A stretch of 64,000 bases of DNA from positions 33,551 to 97,550 of the forward strand of contig JBBTCO010000009.1 of NCBI GenBank assembly GCA_038043185.1, read 5' to 3'. A program made the position numbers and the translations under genes. Numbering within the stretch: position 1 is the stretch's first letter; the number at the start of each line of letters is the position of its first letter. The notes under the pieces were generated by a model that did not search any database, was not told where the DNA came from, and saw only the letters and a program-made list of their open reading frames with translations. Positions 42,343 to 52,157 of this stretch are shown here, piece by piece. The stretch is from UBA5009 sp038043185. GTDB lineage: Bacteria; Bdellovibrionota; Bdellovibrionia; Bdellovibrionales; Bdellovibrionaceae.

Positions 42343-43617
42343 TTAGGGTTTCACTTTCGCTAATTCGTTAAAAAAGTGCTCTAAGTGAGCAAGAATCTTT
42401 GCTTTAGCTCGTGATTCGATGGGTGTGGTGTTAACTGCATCAAGAACTGTCGCCTTCCGAACTAAAAACTCAGCTGCCATTTTCTGAAATGCGGCATTGA
42501 AGTTGAGCTTTTCATTAGGATATTGGTCTTCGCGCCAGGATTTAATTTCGCTGATATTCGCATTGGTTGAAATGAATCTGGCTTGATTAAACTTAGGGTC
42601 GGATGAATCTTTCGCCTTGCCAGAAGCTATTCGAGCGATGGTTGTTTGATCAAAATCAAAACCAACAAGAGTTGAGTGTTGCGTTTTTGAATCGACCATT
42701 TGAATCGTGTTGTAAGCGGGACCCCAATCCGTATGTCCAAGCATTGCTTGCGCTAAAACTTGACGAGTATATTCTTCGACAGGAAATTTCGCCTGAAGAA
42801 TGTATTCATCACCATCTTCTGTTTCCCATTTCTTTTCTTTCAACTGGAGGCGTTCTTCTAAGGTTTTGGTGGGCTCAAGAAGAATGCCCGTGCCTTCGGT
42901 CAGATACTGACCACTAGAATCGAGGAGCCGCACATGAAGCAAGCGTGTACGAACTGCAGGAATGCCAAGGGCCTCCATCAGTTTGTAGCTCAGCTGCTCA
43001 CCCGCTACGAGTTGATTGCTTGCTCCACTCGTCATATTTCGAATGCCTGGTGCATCCGATCCATGCAGAACCAACTTAATTTTTCGCGTGAGTCCAGCAA
43101 ACAAGGGGTCCTTAGACTTTTCTGGAAGACGAATGGAGATCGGAGGGATAGGGTCGTTTCGTCGGCTTCGACCACGGGTCCTCCACTCGATTCCGAGCTC
43201 AACTGGTGGCTGACCGTCGATGGTGTACCGTAGGCTAGCACTCTCATAAATATCTTTTGTTGAACCATCTTCCGTTTCAACACTTTCGGTTTGTCGAAAC
43301 TTAGCATTGATGTCATCAAAGCGCATGTTTTCGCGGTAAGAATTGGGCTCGATGAAGGCCGCTTTTAGTTCAATTTTTAATGGTACATCATTCTGGAATA
43401 AAGGAGGAACAGGAATCACGAATCTGCTGCTGTCAAACACGGCAACGCACACGGGGGACCCGCTACTTATAGCAGGAGCCAAGCTCAACAAGATAAGAAA
43501 GAGAACAGAGGGAAAAATGGAAAGCATCATGAGTAGGCTATAATTGCAATTGAATTGCCACGATTTATAGTAAAGAAGTTCTAATAGGCCGGAATACAAT
43601 TGGGCTAGAGATTTCAT
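42343..43617 (-). CDS. Secreted or anchored protein, CotH-like fold suspected
   Basis: 424 residues; a second start at 43530 would give a shorter form with a cleaner signal sequence (MMLSIFPSVLFLILLSLAPA). The body has LRYTIDGQPPVELGIEWRTR, RIKLVLHG-like KIKLVLHGSDAPG, LSYKLMEALGIPAVRTRLLHV and GFDFDQTT. These echo the order of CotH-type atypical kinases (a framing DG strand, a phosphate-handling loop, late acidic residues), but I cannot place the catalytic residues. It starts the run with CorA and PAP2 genes. Confidence 0.55.
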   Translation of the reverse strand: MKSLAQLYSGLLELLYYKSWQFNCNYSLLMMLSIFPSVLFLILLSLAPAISSGSPVCVAVFDSSRFVIPVPPLFQNDVPLKIELKAAFIEPNSYRENMRFDDINAKFRQTESVETEDGSTKDIYESASLRYTIDGQPPVELGIEWRTRGRSRRNDPIPPISIRLPEKSKDPLFAGLTRKIKLVLHGSDAPGIRNMTSGASNQLVAGEQLSYKLMEALGIPAVRTRLLHVRLLDSSGQYLTEGTGILLEPTKTLEERLQLKEKKWETEDGDEYILQAKFPVEEYTRQVLAQAMLGHTDWGPAYNTIQMVDSKTQHSTLVGFDFDQTTIARIASGKAKDSSDPKFNQARFISTNANISEIKSWREDQYPNEKLNFNAAFQKMAAEFLVRKATVLDAVNTTPIESRAKAKILAHLEHFFNELAKVKP

Positions 43618-43662
43618 TTCACCCGCGAAACTGTGGAACTTTTTTACAGGAGTCGACTTTTG

Positions 43663-45027
43663 TTATAAAAACCGAAGGAGTTCCCAAATTGCGGGAATGC
43701 GATCGCTCTCAACTTGACTGTTCCTAAGCAAGAGCGGAATCAAAGTCTCGCGTGCTGTAGGTCCGCCGTGCAAGGCCTCGTAGCCAAGCTTCAATGAAAC
43801 GCCAGACCGTGCGACGACGATGGCATCGGGAGCTTGTTCAGCATGAAAATAATAGGAAAGGTTGCTTAAAAAATAGGGATAAAATGTTTGCGAAAGTCTT
43901 CCTGTGATGTTTTCTGGGCAAGTCCATGGGGACGCATTGGGTTGTGTGAGTCCGCCTTTTTGTTGAATGATGGAAAGAGCAAAATTCCCGTTGGCACAAG
44001 TCGCGGGCAGGGTCATCATCATGACTTCTTGCGAGGCTGATTGAACGAAAATATTTTTCTGATCACGCAAAGCAATCAAATCAATATTGGTATTTTTTAA
44101 AAAACTTTTAAGAATGGAAAGTCTTTGCTCCGAGTCCAAATTTTTTGGAAAGTAAAGTCCTGCATATCGCCCTTCATTTAAAAGTCGAATTTCTGGATTT
44201 TTCTTCAGAATAAGCTCGTCGAAAAGCACGGTTCTTTTATGTGTTTCATCAAAGCCATGATCTGCACTCAACATCGAAATGATCTGTCGTTGTTTTGATT
44301 TTTCTGCGTTTAATAAGGTTTGAAAAATTGGCGCCAGCTTTTGATCGAGATTTTTTAAATAAATCGCAACAGCTTTCGAGCGACTTCCTTGTTCATGAGC
44401 GGTAAAATCAACTCCAATCAAGTGAATAAAAATAAAATGAGGCCAATCTTCAGGTTTTTTTGTAGTTAAGAGCTTTTGCAAGCCATCAATAAGTTCGTCA
44501 TCCACAGCTTCGTAGCTTCGATTTAAAATGGCAAGACCTGCTCCTAAGTTTTTTGAAGCGATAACAGGTATTGTGTCCGCATTAATAGCATAGGCAAAAC
44601 TCACTGCTGTTTCATTTTTTTGTTGAAGCCGCGCAAAGACATTTTTTCCTTCGATCATCTTATTGTAGTCGATGAAATGTGAAGGCGATTCAAAATCAAT
44701 GATCTGATTTTTTTCATTAATGATTCGATTGCCAAAAATGCCGTTCGTGCTGATCGGCTTTTCAGTCAATAAAGAACCAATGGCAGGGAAGGTCATGCTG
44801 GGAAAGCTCGTATGAGCATAAGAAAAATGAGAATTCGAACCACTGAAATAATTTTTTATTGCTGGAGCACGGTTTTGTGTCATTTGCTCGGTCAAAGTCG
44901 CAATCGATAGTCCATCGATCAGGAAAAATACGACTGTGCGACTGGAAGAAGGTTTCGAGACAACTCGCGGCGCTGTCGCACAAGATCCTAAAATAGTTGC
45001 GATTAATATAAGTCCTAGTTTTTGCAT
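43663..45027 (-). CDS. Type I phosphodiesterase/alkaline-phosphatase-fold lipoprotein
   Basis: 454 residues. Lipobox ILGSC gives a lipidated Cys at 16. The domain begins VVFFLIDGLSIATLTEQ and continues with the nucleophile region SFPSMTFPAIGSLLTEK, GIFGNRII, and the metal-site HLIGVDFTAHEQG and SADHGFDETH. This order is that of nucleotide pyrophosphatase/phosphodiesterase proteins. The anchored enzyme would act on phosphodiesters in the periplasm or at the surface. Confidence 0.85.
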   Translation of the reverse strand: MQKLGLILIATILGSCATAPRVVSKPSSSRTVVFFLIDGLSIATLTEQMTQNRAPAIKNYFSGSNSHFSYAHTSFPSMTFPAIGSLLTEKPISTNGIFGNRIINEKNQIIDFESPSHFIDYNKMIEGKNVFARLQQKNETAVSFAYAINADTIPVIASKNLGAGLAILNRSYEAVDDELIDGLQKLLTTKKPEDWPHFIFIHLIGVDFTAHEQGSRSKAVAIYLKNLDQKLAPIFQTLLNAEKSKQRQIISMLSADHGFDETHKRTVLFDELILKKNPEIRLLNEGRYAGLYFPKNLDSEQRLSILKSFLKNTNIDLIALRDQKNIFVQSASQEVMMMTLPATCANGNFALSIIQQKGGLTQPNASPWTCPENITGRLSQTFYPYFLSNLSYYFHAEQAPDAIVVARSGVSLKLGYEALHGGPTARETLIPLLLRNSQVESDRIPAIWELLRFL

Positions 45028-45173
45028 ATCATCCAGATTGTAAAGTTAACTTAATTTTAGACTTCATGATTTTTTTTGTCGAGGAATCCACGTTAAGGTC
45101 TTGAAATGACCGACGAAAGGCTGATGAGACAAAAAACTTGATATTTTCTAGCTAACATTTTATTAGGTGACCC

Positions 45174-45863
45174 ATGTTTAAAGCGGAAGTACAAAACGGG
45201 GATTTTCTGGACCACCTGGCCAAGGTGACGGGTCAAATTCAATCTCTTTGTAAAACAGACGAGTTTGATTTTTTGCCTTTAGCTAATAAGCCTGGGCGGT
45301 ATTTTTCAGCTTTACCAATTGATTCTCAAATAGACGTTCTCAACCGACTGGATGCGCTTCTTAACGCTTGCCTGAGCTGTCAAAGCGAAGGCATTTCTTT
45401 TAAGAACCAAGCCATGCTCAGCTGGAAAATTCTCAAAAGCATGGGTTTTACGCCGACAAGTGATTGTTTCGGTCGACTCAAAGAAGATGATCTCATTCAA
45501 ATTTATAATCTTCGTAATCAGCTTATTTTTGCCAGTTTAAATTTTTTCAAACTGGTGAGTTATTCTCTTGAGGAGCTGTATTGCTGTTCCTGGATGGAAC
45601 TCTTCACTCGAGACCCACAAATTACTCAAACACTCTATGAATATGCAATGAAAGTAATGGATCCAAGCTCGGATCGAACCTTGGAAGTTCCAGTTCCTCA
45701 GCATCTAGTAACTGAGACTCGAGCTTTCCATCAGTCTGGAATTGTAAAAGGTGGGTTTTTCTCTCCCATTTATGAAAATGGAAAAGTGGCAGGCTTTTTA
45801 AGCTCTCAGCAGCTTGCTCATGTGGTAAATCAACGAAGGCCATTGCCCTCTTTAGATAAGTAA
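45174..45863 (+). CDS. PAS-like single-domain protein
   Basis: 229 residues, no signal or membrane segment. The N-terminal 105 residues are helical with a Cys pair (LLNACLSCQSEG). From about 120 the pattern NQLIFASLNFFKLVSYSLEE LYCCSWMELF (in two parts) is that of a PAS domain core, ending GGFFSPIYENGKVAGFLSSQQ. It could sense a small ligand, with output unknown since no kinase or cyclase domain is attached. AGGTGACCC precedes the ATG. Confidence 0.6.
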   Translation: MFKAEVQNGDFLDHLAKVTGQIQSLCKTDEFDFLPLANKPGRYFSALPIDSQIDVLNRLDALLNACLSCQSEGISFKNQAMLSWKILKSMGFTPTSDCFGRLKEDDLIQIYNLRNQLIFASLNFFKLVSYSLEELYCCSWMELFTRDPQITQTLYEYAMKVMDPSSDRTLEVPVPQHLVTETRAFHQSGIVKGGFFSPIYENGKVAGFLSSQQLAHVVNQRRPLPSLDK

Positions 45864-45906
45864 TTTTTTGAAGGCAGAAGAATTCAGAAAAGAAAAAATT
45901 AATTAT

Positions 45907-47013
45907 CTAATCAAAAACATAACCGAATCGCATTTCCATATTTGTATAAAACAGTGATTGGTTTCCGGAATTTTGCGTACTATTTACGTTGTCATAATAT
46001 GAAAAATTATATTGATTCCATTGTCCGTACCAATAAGCGCCGAGCATGGTGTTTTTCGATAAGTGAGTTGCTATTCCAATGGATCCATCAAAGGCAATTT
46101 TTGGTTTAACTGAATAAGTATTTCCTGCCGATGCGTTCGAGGCAATCGGGTATTGATATCTTGCCAAAAATTCATAACGAATATTGTGTTTTGCTCCTAA
46201 AATTAATTCAGCACCCACCGAAGCATTGGTAACAGAGTTTTGTCTCACATCAATTGAGCCCGAGGGCTGCGAAGCTAAATAGGGGGTAAAGTGTTGCTGA
46301 AATCCAAAACGCAGAGACACTGTTTTATCTAGTTTTGAATTTACGAAAGGATCTTCTCTGAGCATAAATAAAGCTTCTGTCGCAAAAGTTTGCCAAGTGT
46401 AATTGCTATTTGTCACTGTCAGGGTTGAGCTACTGGCAATAGACCCCGGAGAGCTTTTATAAGAAAATTCTACGCCAGGAAGATCTTTAGAAACGTATCC
46501 ACCAGTTTTAATAAAGTAAGAAGAACTTGGAGTGCTTTGAAAATTGAAATTATTTGATTCGCCATCCGCTTGACCTAAATTTAAAAAATTTATTCCACCA
46601 CCGACCCACAAATAAAAAAGTTGTTTTATCGGATTTATATCTGGTGCATTTTCTACAACTTTGTCTATTGGTCCTGGTGAATCTATGAAGACAATTTTTT
46701 CATTGGATTTAACTTGCTGTGGGCTGGGCTCTGATAATTTAGTTTCGACTGATCTGATTTGAGGTTTAGTTACACGACTTGGGCTAACTTGAGATGACGC
46801 TTTGACGGGCATTGGAGTTTGAGCCTCTGCTACAGTTTGAGCTGCAGGTTCGGGTTCAGTCTCTACTTGAGGCGGCGTAACTTGGGCTGTGTTTTCAACA
46901 ACAGCGCTGGGTGTTCTATTGGTTTCTTGATGGGAATATTTATTAACAAGTGCGTAGGCGCCACATATTAATACAAAACTCAAAAGTATGAGAGGTAGCC
47001 TTTTTGTAGTCAT
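45907..47013 (-). CDS. Outer-membrane barrel with N-terminal anchor and Pro-rich linker
   Basis: 368 residues. A hydrophobic N-terminus (LPLILLSFVLICGAYALV) without a clear cleavage site, then about 85 residues of Pro/Glu/Ser/Gln-rich linker. From about 125 come beta-strands (YLWVGGGINFLNLG, NIRYEFLARYQYP, MLGAYWYGQWNQYNFSYY) ending in an aromatic tail YVFD, typical of an outer-membrane barrel. If the first helix is not cleaved, the protein would span both membranes. This is unusual. No family is recognised. Confidence 0.65.
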   Translation of the reverse strand: MTTKRLPLILLSFVLICGAYALVNKYSHQETNRTPSAVVENTAQVTPPQVETEPEPAAQTVAEAQTPMPVKASSQVSPSRVTKPQIRSVETKLSEPSPQQVKSNEKIVFIDSPGPIDKVVENAPDINPIKQLFYLWVGGGINFLNLGQADGESNNFNFQSTPSSSYFIKTGGYVSKDLPGVEFSYKSSPGSIASSSTLTVTNSNYTWQTFATEALFMLREDPFVNSKLDKTVSLRFGFQQHFTPYLASQPSGSIDVRQNSVTNASVGAELILGAKHNIRYEFLARYQYPIASNASAGNTYSVKPKIAFDGSIGIATHLSKNTMLGAYWYGQWNQYNFSYYDNVNSTQNSGNQSLFYTNMEMRFGYVFD

Positions 47014-47173
47014 TTATTTCAGATAAGTCCTCAGCTTAAGTTTAAATAATTTAAACACTGCGTACAAGTATTGAACTCAAAAATACCGATCATAAAAATC
47101 TCAATTTGAAACATATCTACTAAAGTCTAAGCTGTTTTTTTCCGATGAATTTTAGAATCAACGGAGGACGTTA

Positions 47174-50155
47174 ATGGGAGTGTTGGTTAGAGTTTTCTCT
47201 CTATTATATCTATTCGTTATTCTAGGTGCTTGCTCTGGCGGTGATGGCATACTTAAGTCTGATCGCCCTCCGGAAGCCCTGGATACTTCGACTCCCGTTT
47301 TATCCATGGGGCAAATGACACTCAATAGTGACAGTGCCTCTACAATAAATAAAAGTGTGCAAGTGAGTTTGCAAGGTACAGATAATAAATCCAACATCAC
47401 ACATTTTTGTTTACGTTTAAATAGTACTACTGCACCCACTTCCAGTGATAGCTGCTGGAGCTCTGTCAGCGATCCTTCCCCAGGGCTTACTCCAACAAAA
47501 AATTTAACATTAACTAATTTCCCATTTTCATTAGGCACGGCTGTAGGTCTTTATACAGTTTTTGCTTGGCTCAAAGATTCTGTGGGAACTATTTCATCTT
47601 TAACAAATAGCAGCGAAGGAACTTCAGGAAGAGATAAAGATTCTATTTTTTATGATGTAGGCACCCCACCTTCAATAACTTCATTTACAGTGACAAATGG
47701 CACTGCCGGAGGAAATTTTGGGACGACGACATTCGCCGTGGGGAATGTCGTAAATATCAGTTGGACAGTAACAGATACTGAGGGTTTGGCTGATGCACCG
47801 ATTTCGCTTTATTATTCCACAGATAATGTAACTTTCACGAATGTTATCGCAACCGGAAGTACAGCTGGCACGACAACAGGGAATCCAACAACGTGGTCTT
47901 CATCTTACAATTCATTCACAGCTCCTACGGCAAGTTTTTTGCGATTGCGTTTAGTAGCTACCGATGCGGTTGGAAACACGACAACTGTTTTTAGTACTTC
48001 ACTCAATACTAGCAAGTGGTCAATATTTGCTGGAACTAATACAAGCGGAGATGGAGATTTGGCAACAGCTGTTGAACTCGGCCAAATAGATCAGAATGGT
48101 CCCACGCAAAATATATTACAAATGAAAAATGGGGATATGTATTTAGCTTATTTAGCAGGTATACGAAAAATTTCTGCGGCTACAGGAATTATCAGTACCT
48201 ACCTCACCTATGGTTCAGAACAAAATATTCCTGGCGTAGTTGGTGTCGCACCCTTGCCACGAATTAATGCTATGAGTGTTAGTTTATATGGCAGTAATAT
48301 GATTAAAGACAATAATGATAACATTTATATTGTGGGACCAACAACAGTTGGTGGAACTAACAATGGAAGAATTTATAAAATAAATACGAACACCAATGAA
48401 ATCAGTATTTATGCCGGTGGTGGTAGTTCTAACGCGAATGGTATTGCTGCCACAAATGCTATTGTCATGGATTATGCAAAATTGTCGATCAATCCAAGTA
48501 ATAATGACATCTATTTCATGTCAACATGTGATGTAAATAATCGAGCCACTACTGGTTATATCATACGCAAAGTCGCGCAAAATACAGACGGGACAGCTGG
48601 TGCTGTTACAACAATTGCCGGTGATTGCACTCGGGCTTGGCCGGTCAATGGAGCCACTGCACTTTCTTCTCCGCTTGAAAATACGACATACACATATATG
48701 CATGGCCTTTTTTATTCACCACAAACAAATGCAGTGTATTACTCGACTATAAGCACCAATGGCATTTACAAAATTGTTAATGGAAAGATTTATAAAATAT
48801 CTGCTACCTACTATGCAAATTCCTTTGTTTACAAGGATAATGCCATATACGCATCTGCTGATATAGGTCCTTTGATTAAAATTATACCCACAAGCAATGA
48901 AGCTGCAGATGATGTGGTGAGCATTTACATTTCTGTTGATAGCGCATCAACAGGTCTTACCTGTAATCAGGATGGAACTCTTGTTACTAATGCCTGCGCT
49001 CGCCCATCTGCTCCCTTCATCACTTCCAGTGGAGGTTTGGGTTTTGCTGATGGTCCATTGCGAAACGCAAGGTATACTGTACGCGTACGAATCGTGGATG
49101 AAGAAAATAAAATTAGAACAGTTGCTGGCTCAATGGGAATGTCTGGCAGTGGAAAAAATAGTTTACTTGCAAGATTTACAAAAATTCGGCGAGTCTTATT
49201 TAAATCTACTGGCGCTGGGAATCAGACTTTATTTCCTGGTGGATTGTATGTTGCTGATGGTGGGGCAAATGCCATTGGTTATATTAATTTAGCCACAAAT
49301 ATATTTACAATTCGGGGCGGAAACATGATTGCGAAGGCTCCGACAGTGGGCTCAACCTTTTCTGCAAACAATTATATTGGTGATATCTATGCAGGTATGT
49401 CTGGTGGGGTTGTTGGCTTTGATGCCGCAGGGCTTATGACTTTTTATAGCAGTCAGAGTAGTATTTTAAGAGTAGACAGCGGAGGACAAATTCAATCCGT
49501 ATTAAGTGGTGCTGGAAGTTACATTACTGCAGCAGATGGGGCGACAGCAACTGCGTTGAATACTGTTGCTTACGGCGCCTGGCAGGGTCTTATTTACGAT
49601 AACAATGGCAACCTTTATATCGGTCCACAGGCATCGACAACAACTATACCAAAATTTATGCGCGTGAATATCGCTGCTAATAAAATCTATAAAGTCATGG
49701 GCGGCACGCTCAACGCTACAAGTGCTGATGATGCGACCGCTGGAAATGCAGTAAATAAAGATCTTACTTGTACCTTTGGAGCTACTAATTCCTGCTTGAT
49801 GGGTGAGTACGATACGACGAATGATCGACTGCTCTTTGCCGAAGGAAATAAAATTCGCTTTATTACAACACCATACAACACTGCAGCTTCAACTTTGGGT
49901 ACACTTTTAAATGCAGGAAGAGCTGTTGGTGGATTCTCGTATGTCCCAGGACAAAATTGGGTTTATTATGTCTCGAGCAATAATCTTTACTGTTTTGACT
50001 TATCAGCGGCAAATCCTGCGGCTTGTAATAATACTGCGATTACTAAACCGGCACAGCTTGGCTCTATAGGCGTCGAAACAATAACCAGAGATGCCAGCGG
50101 CAATATCTATGTAGTAAATACGACAGGAAATGCGATTTACCAATACGTGCCGTAA
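47174..50155 (+). CDS. Large lipoprotein with beta-propeller repeats
   Basis: 993 residues. Lipobox ILGAC gives a lipidated Cys near 20. About 45-140 and 160-270 are Ig- or cadherin-like modules. From about 285 come NHL/propeller-type repeats (ILQMKNGDMYLAYLAGIRKISAATG, GRIYKINTNTNEISIYAGG, NGNLYIGPQ, GNIYVVNTTGNAIYQYV), consistent with at least one propeller. The protein is likely on the cell surface. GGAGGACGTTA precedes the ATG. A 10-bp inverted repeat around the stop (50152-50178) may be a weak terminator. Confidence 0.78.
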   Translation: MGVLVRVFSLLYLFVILGACSGGDGILKSDRPPEALDTSTPVLSMGQMTLNSDSASTINKSVQVSLQGTDNKSNITHFCLRLNSTTAPTSSDSCWSSVSDPSPGLTPTKNLTLTNFPFSLGTAVGLYTVFAWLKDSVGTISSLTNSSEGTSGRDKDSIFYDVGTPPSITSFTVTNGTAGGNFGTTTFAVGNVVNISWTVTDTEGLADAPISLYYSTDNVTFTNVIATGSTAGTTTGNPTTWSSSYNSFTAPTASFLRLRLVATDAVGNTTTVFSTSLNTSKWSIFAGTNTSGDGDLATAVELGQIDQNGPTQNILQMKNGDMYLAYLAGIRKISAATGIISTYLTYGSEQNIPGVVGVAPLPRINAMSVSLYGSNMIKDNNDNIYIVGPTTVGGTNNGRIYKINTNTNEISIYAGGGSSNANGIAATNAIVMDYAKLSINPSNNDIYFMSTCDVNNRATTGYIIRKVAQNTDGTAGAVTTIAGDCTRAWPVNGATALSSPLENTTYTYMHGLFYSPQTNAVYYSTISTNGIYKIVNGKIYKISATYYANSFVYKDNAIYASADIGPLIKIIPTSNEAADDVVSIYISVDSASTGLTCNQDGTLVTNACARPSAPFITSSGGLGFADGPLRNARYTVRVRIVDEENKIRTVAGSMGMSGSGKNSLLARFTKIRRVLFKSTGAGNQTLFPGGLYVADGGANAIGYINLATNIFTIRGGNMIAKAPTVGSTFSANNYIGDIYAGMSGGVVGFDAAGLMTFYSSQSSILRVDSGGQIQSVLSGAGSYITAADGATATALNTVAYGAWQGLIYDNNGNLYIGPQASTTTIPKFMRVNIAANKIYKVMGGTLNATSADDATAGNAVNKDLTCTFGATNSCLMGEYDTTNDRLLFAEGNKIRFITTPYNTAASTLGTLLNAGRAVGGFSYVPGQNWVYYVSSNNLYCFDLSAANPAACNNTAITKPAQLGSIGVETITRDASGNIYVVNTTGNAIYQYVP

Positions 50156-50178
50156 AAATTTGCCTTTGAAATTTTTAC
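50152..50178 (+). terminator. Weak terminator-like hairpin after the propeller gene
   Basis: GTAAAAATTT pairs exactly with AAATTTTTAC across a loop of seven bases at the gene end. The stem is AT-rich and no T-tract follows, so termination is uncertain. Confidence 0.35.
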
Positions 50179-50216
50179 AATATTCTAAGATATTGATATA
50201 ACTAACCTATATCATA

Positions 50217-50244
50217 TGTTCCCTAAATTGGAACGCATTGTTCC
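50217..50244. promoter_or_regulatory. Candidate operator GGAAC-N5-GTTCC
   Basis: GGAACGCATTGTTCC (50230-50244) is a perfect dyad. A third half-site TGTTCC lies at 50217-50222. The dyad is about 50 bases before the TIGR02147 start. GGAACGCA also occurs at 1210-1217. Autoregulation by the regulator gene is a fair inference. Confidence 0.45.
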
Positions 50245-50287
50245 GTAGCTAGTATACATAAATGTCGCAACGCAGTATATTGTGTTC

Positions 50288-51109
50288 ATGATTTACGAAC
50301 ATTTAGATTTTAAAACTTTTTTAAGAGCGGTTCTGGTCGAGAAAATTTCTCGAAACCCCAGTTATTCTTTGCGGGCGATGGCTAAAAACTTAGGTGTTTC
50401 GCCATCGACCCTTTCAGAGATGATCAGAGGGAAGCGAAATCTTTCTGTAGAAAGAGCAATGCAGATCGCAGCCAAACTTGGTTTGAACAGCACCGAGTCC
50501 GAGTACTTTTGCCTTCTCGTTCAAAGGGGACAGGTAAAAGATCCCGGGATGCAAGAGATCATTCAGAAGCGAATGCAAAGTTTAAACCCTGAAGCTTCTA
50601 AAATTAATAATCTCAGTGTGGATCTGTTCCGGATGATTGCAGACTGGTATCACTCGGCCATTCTGCATCTTTGCGATCTTAAAGATTTTAATTTTAAATC
50701 GGCAGAGATTGCTCAACGTTTGGGAATAACGGTTTTTGAAGCCGAGGCGGCCATTGAACGGCTGTTACGTCTTGAATTATTGAGTATTGATGAAAATGGT
50801 CATGCGGTTCGTACAAATGATTTTTTAGCTGAAGCCACTATTCCTAATGAGTCTTTGCGAAAGTTCCACAAACAAACTCTTGAAAAAGCCATTGACAGTT
50901 TGCAAAGCCAAACTCCCAGCGAAAAATTAATGCGCACAGAGACGATCTCCATTGATCCCGCGCTTTTGCCCCAGGCAGATCAGCTGATGGAAGAGTTTAT
51001 CACAAAGCTGAGTCTGCTTTTCAAAAAAAGTGAAAATAAAACAGATGTTTATCATTTAGGAATTCAATTTTTTAACCTGACAAAAAAAAGGAGTCGGTCC
51101 CATGTTTAA
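50288..51109 (+). CDS. TIGR02147-family regulator
   Basis: 273 residues; the ATG at 50288 is preferred over a GTG at 50282 because the family starts with an aromatic-rich YEHLDFKTFLRAV-type segment. An XRE-like helix-turn-helix (SLRAMAKNLGVSPSTLSEMI) is followed by the TIGR02147 helical domain (IQKRMQSLNPEASKIN…DWYHSAILHLCDLKDFNFK). This family is common in Bdellovibrio and Fibrobacter relatives and often sits before a secreted protein gene, as here (8-base overlap). A dyad lies upstream. Confidence 0.88.
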   Translation: MIYEHLDFKTFLRAVLVEKISRNPSYSLRAMAKNLGVSPSTLSEMIRGKRNLSVERAMQIAAKLGLNSTESEYFCLLVQRGQVKDPGMQEIIQKRMQSLNPEASKINNLSVDLFRMIADWYHSAILHLCDLKDFNFKSAEIAQRLGITVFEAEAAIERLLRLELLSIDENGHAVRTNDFLAEATIPNESLRKFHKQTLEKAIDSLQSQTPSEKLMRTETISIDPALLPQADQLMEEFITKLSLLFKKSENKTDVYHLGIQFFNLTKKRSRSHV

Positions 51110-52019
51110 CAAAAAAAGTATATTAATAACATTGTGTTTGAGTTTATCTCAGGTCGTGTTGGCCGTTGGCACTAAGGGTGGTGGCGACCCTCGTGAAGTC
51201 GAATTTATAGCCGCAGCTGAGGACCTCAGCAAGAAGCTGCCAAACATTGGACCGCAATATAAAGAGATCGCGGAAAAATTCAGTTCCGCCGTGGCTTCCA
51301 CCAATGTGATTTGTGCTTCGGGAGCTCACTTGGATATGTTGGTCAAAGAAAATCAAATGGCTTATTATTTCAACGAGGAAAATACAATTCGATTGCATTG
51401 TGACCGTTGGGAAAAAGAAAAAAAGACAGATGGAGCACTGATGATGATTGCTCACGAGTATTTCCGTGTATTAGGAATCGAAGGAAAAGAATACAAACAT
51501 TCAAAGCGAATTGTTTCGGCACTACGAACCTTGGGAAAAAGCAAGCCCGAGTATGGTCAGTTTCTTAACTATGAGCAGCTTTTACAGAAATTCAATCAAT
51601 CTCTGAAAGTTAATGATGCAGCGACTTTGGGAATGGTTGCAAGTTTTGTATGTAATGTTGTTACTTATGAAAATCAAGTTTCAACCGTAGTGTATTCATT
51701 TTTTAAAATTGCTGGCTCAGGTGTTTACAAACATTACAGAGACTACTCTTATTGCAATAGAGTTGGGTGTCAGGCCAATGAATCTCAAATGTTCATCATT
51801 GATCAAAATTCTCAGTTGCGTTCCAATTCGAGTCTTATTAGTCATAGCTACTTGAATGGTACTGAGCTCATTGATTCAGACGAGGTGGTTTTCAGGCAAA
51901 CCGCTGAAGGAAATTTAATAGGGATGGGAATCAGAACGTCATTCGCTCTGATTGGCGAAGGAAAGAAAAAAATCCAAAAGATGATTTCATGTCAGCGAGA
52001 ATCTTTGACCACTGAGTGA
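51102..52019 (+). CDS. Secreted protein paired with a TIGR02147 regulator
   Basis: 305 residues with a signal peptide (ending SQVVLAVG) and five Cys. The body contains MMIAHEYFRVLGIEGKEY, in which AHEYFRVLG looks like a degenerate metallopeptidase motif (HExxx, lacking the second His), so a decayed or altered zinc-binding protein is possible. No family is recognised. AAAGGAGTCGGTCCC precedes the ATG, and the start overlaps the regulator gene by eight bases. Confidence 0.7.
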   Translation: MFNKKSILITLCLSLSQVVLAVGTKGGGDPREVEFIAAAEDLSKKLPNIGPQYKEIAEKFSSAVASTNVICASGAHLDMLVKENQMAYYFNEENTIRLHCDRWEKEKKTDGALMMIAHEYFRVLGIEGKEYKHSKRIVSALRTLGKSKPEYGQFLNYEQLLQKFNQSLKVNDAATLGMVASFVCNVVTYENQVSTVVYSFFKIAGSGVYKHYRDYSYCNRVGCQANESQMFIIDQNSQLRSNSSLISHSYLNGTELIDSDEVVFRQTAEGNLIGMGIRTSFALIGEGKKKIQKMISCQRESLTTE

Positions 52020-52043
52020 GAATAGCCTCGCCAGGCTGTGCAA

Positions 52044-52062
52044 GCGAGGCATAATGCCTCGC
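52044..52062. repeat. REP-like hairpin GCGAGGC-ATAAT-GCCTCGC
   Basis: A perfect 7-bp stem with a 5-base loop in the 138-bp gap between two secreted-protein genes. There is no T-tract. A CCTCGCC/GGCGAGG relative lies just before it. It may act as an mRNA-stabilising or weak terminating structure. Confidence 0.45.
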
Positions 52063-52157
52063 ACGCTCTGTCCTGCCGCTCTTGATGTTGACATGATTGA
52101 ACTCTGACCGTTAAACAGAGCCGTCCTGAACAGAAACTTTAGAAAAAGGAGAATCAA

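Noticed and set aside
43016..43319. ORFs on both strands inside the 42343-43617 gene
   Set aside because: They are shadow frames without ribosome binding sites or recognisable domains; the long minus-strand frame with signal sequence explains the region.
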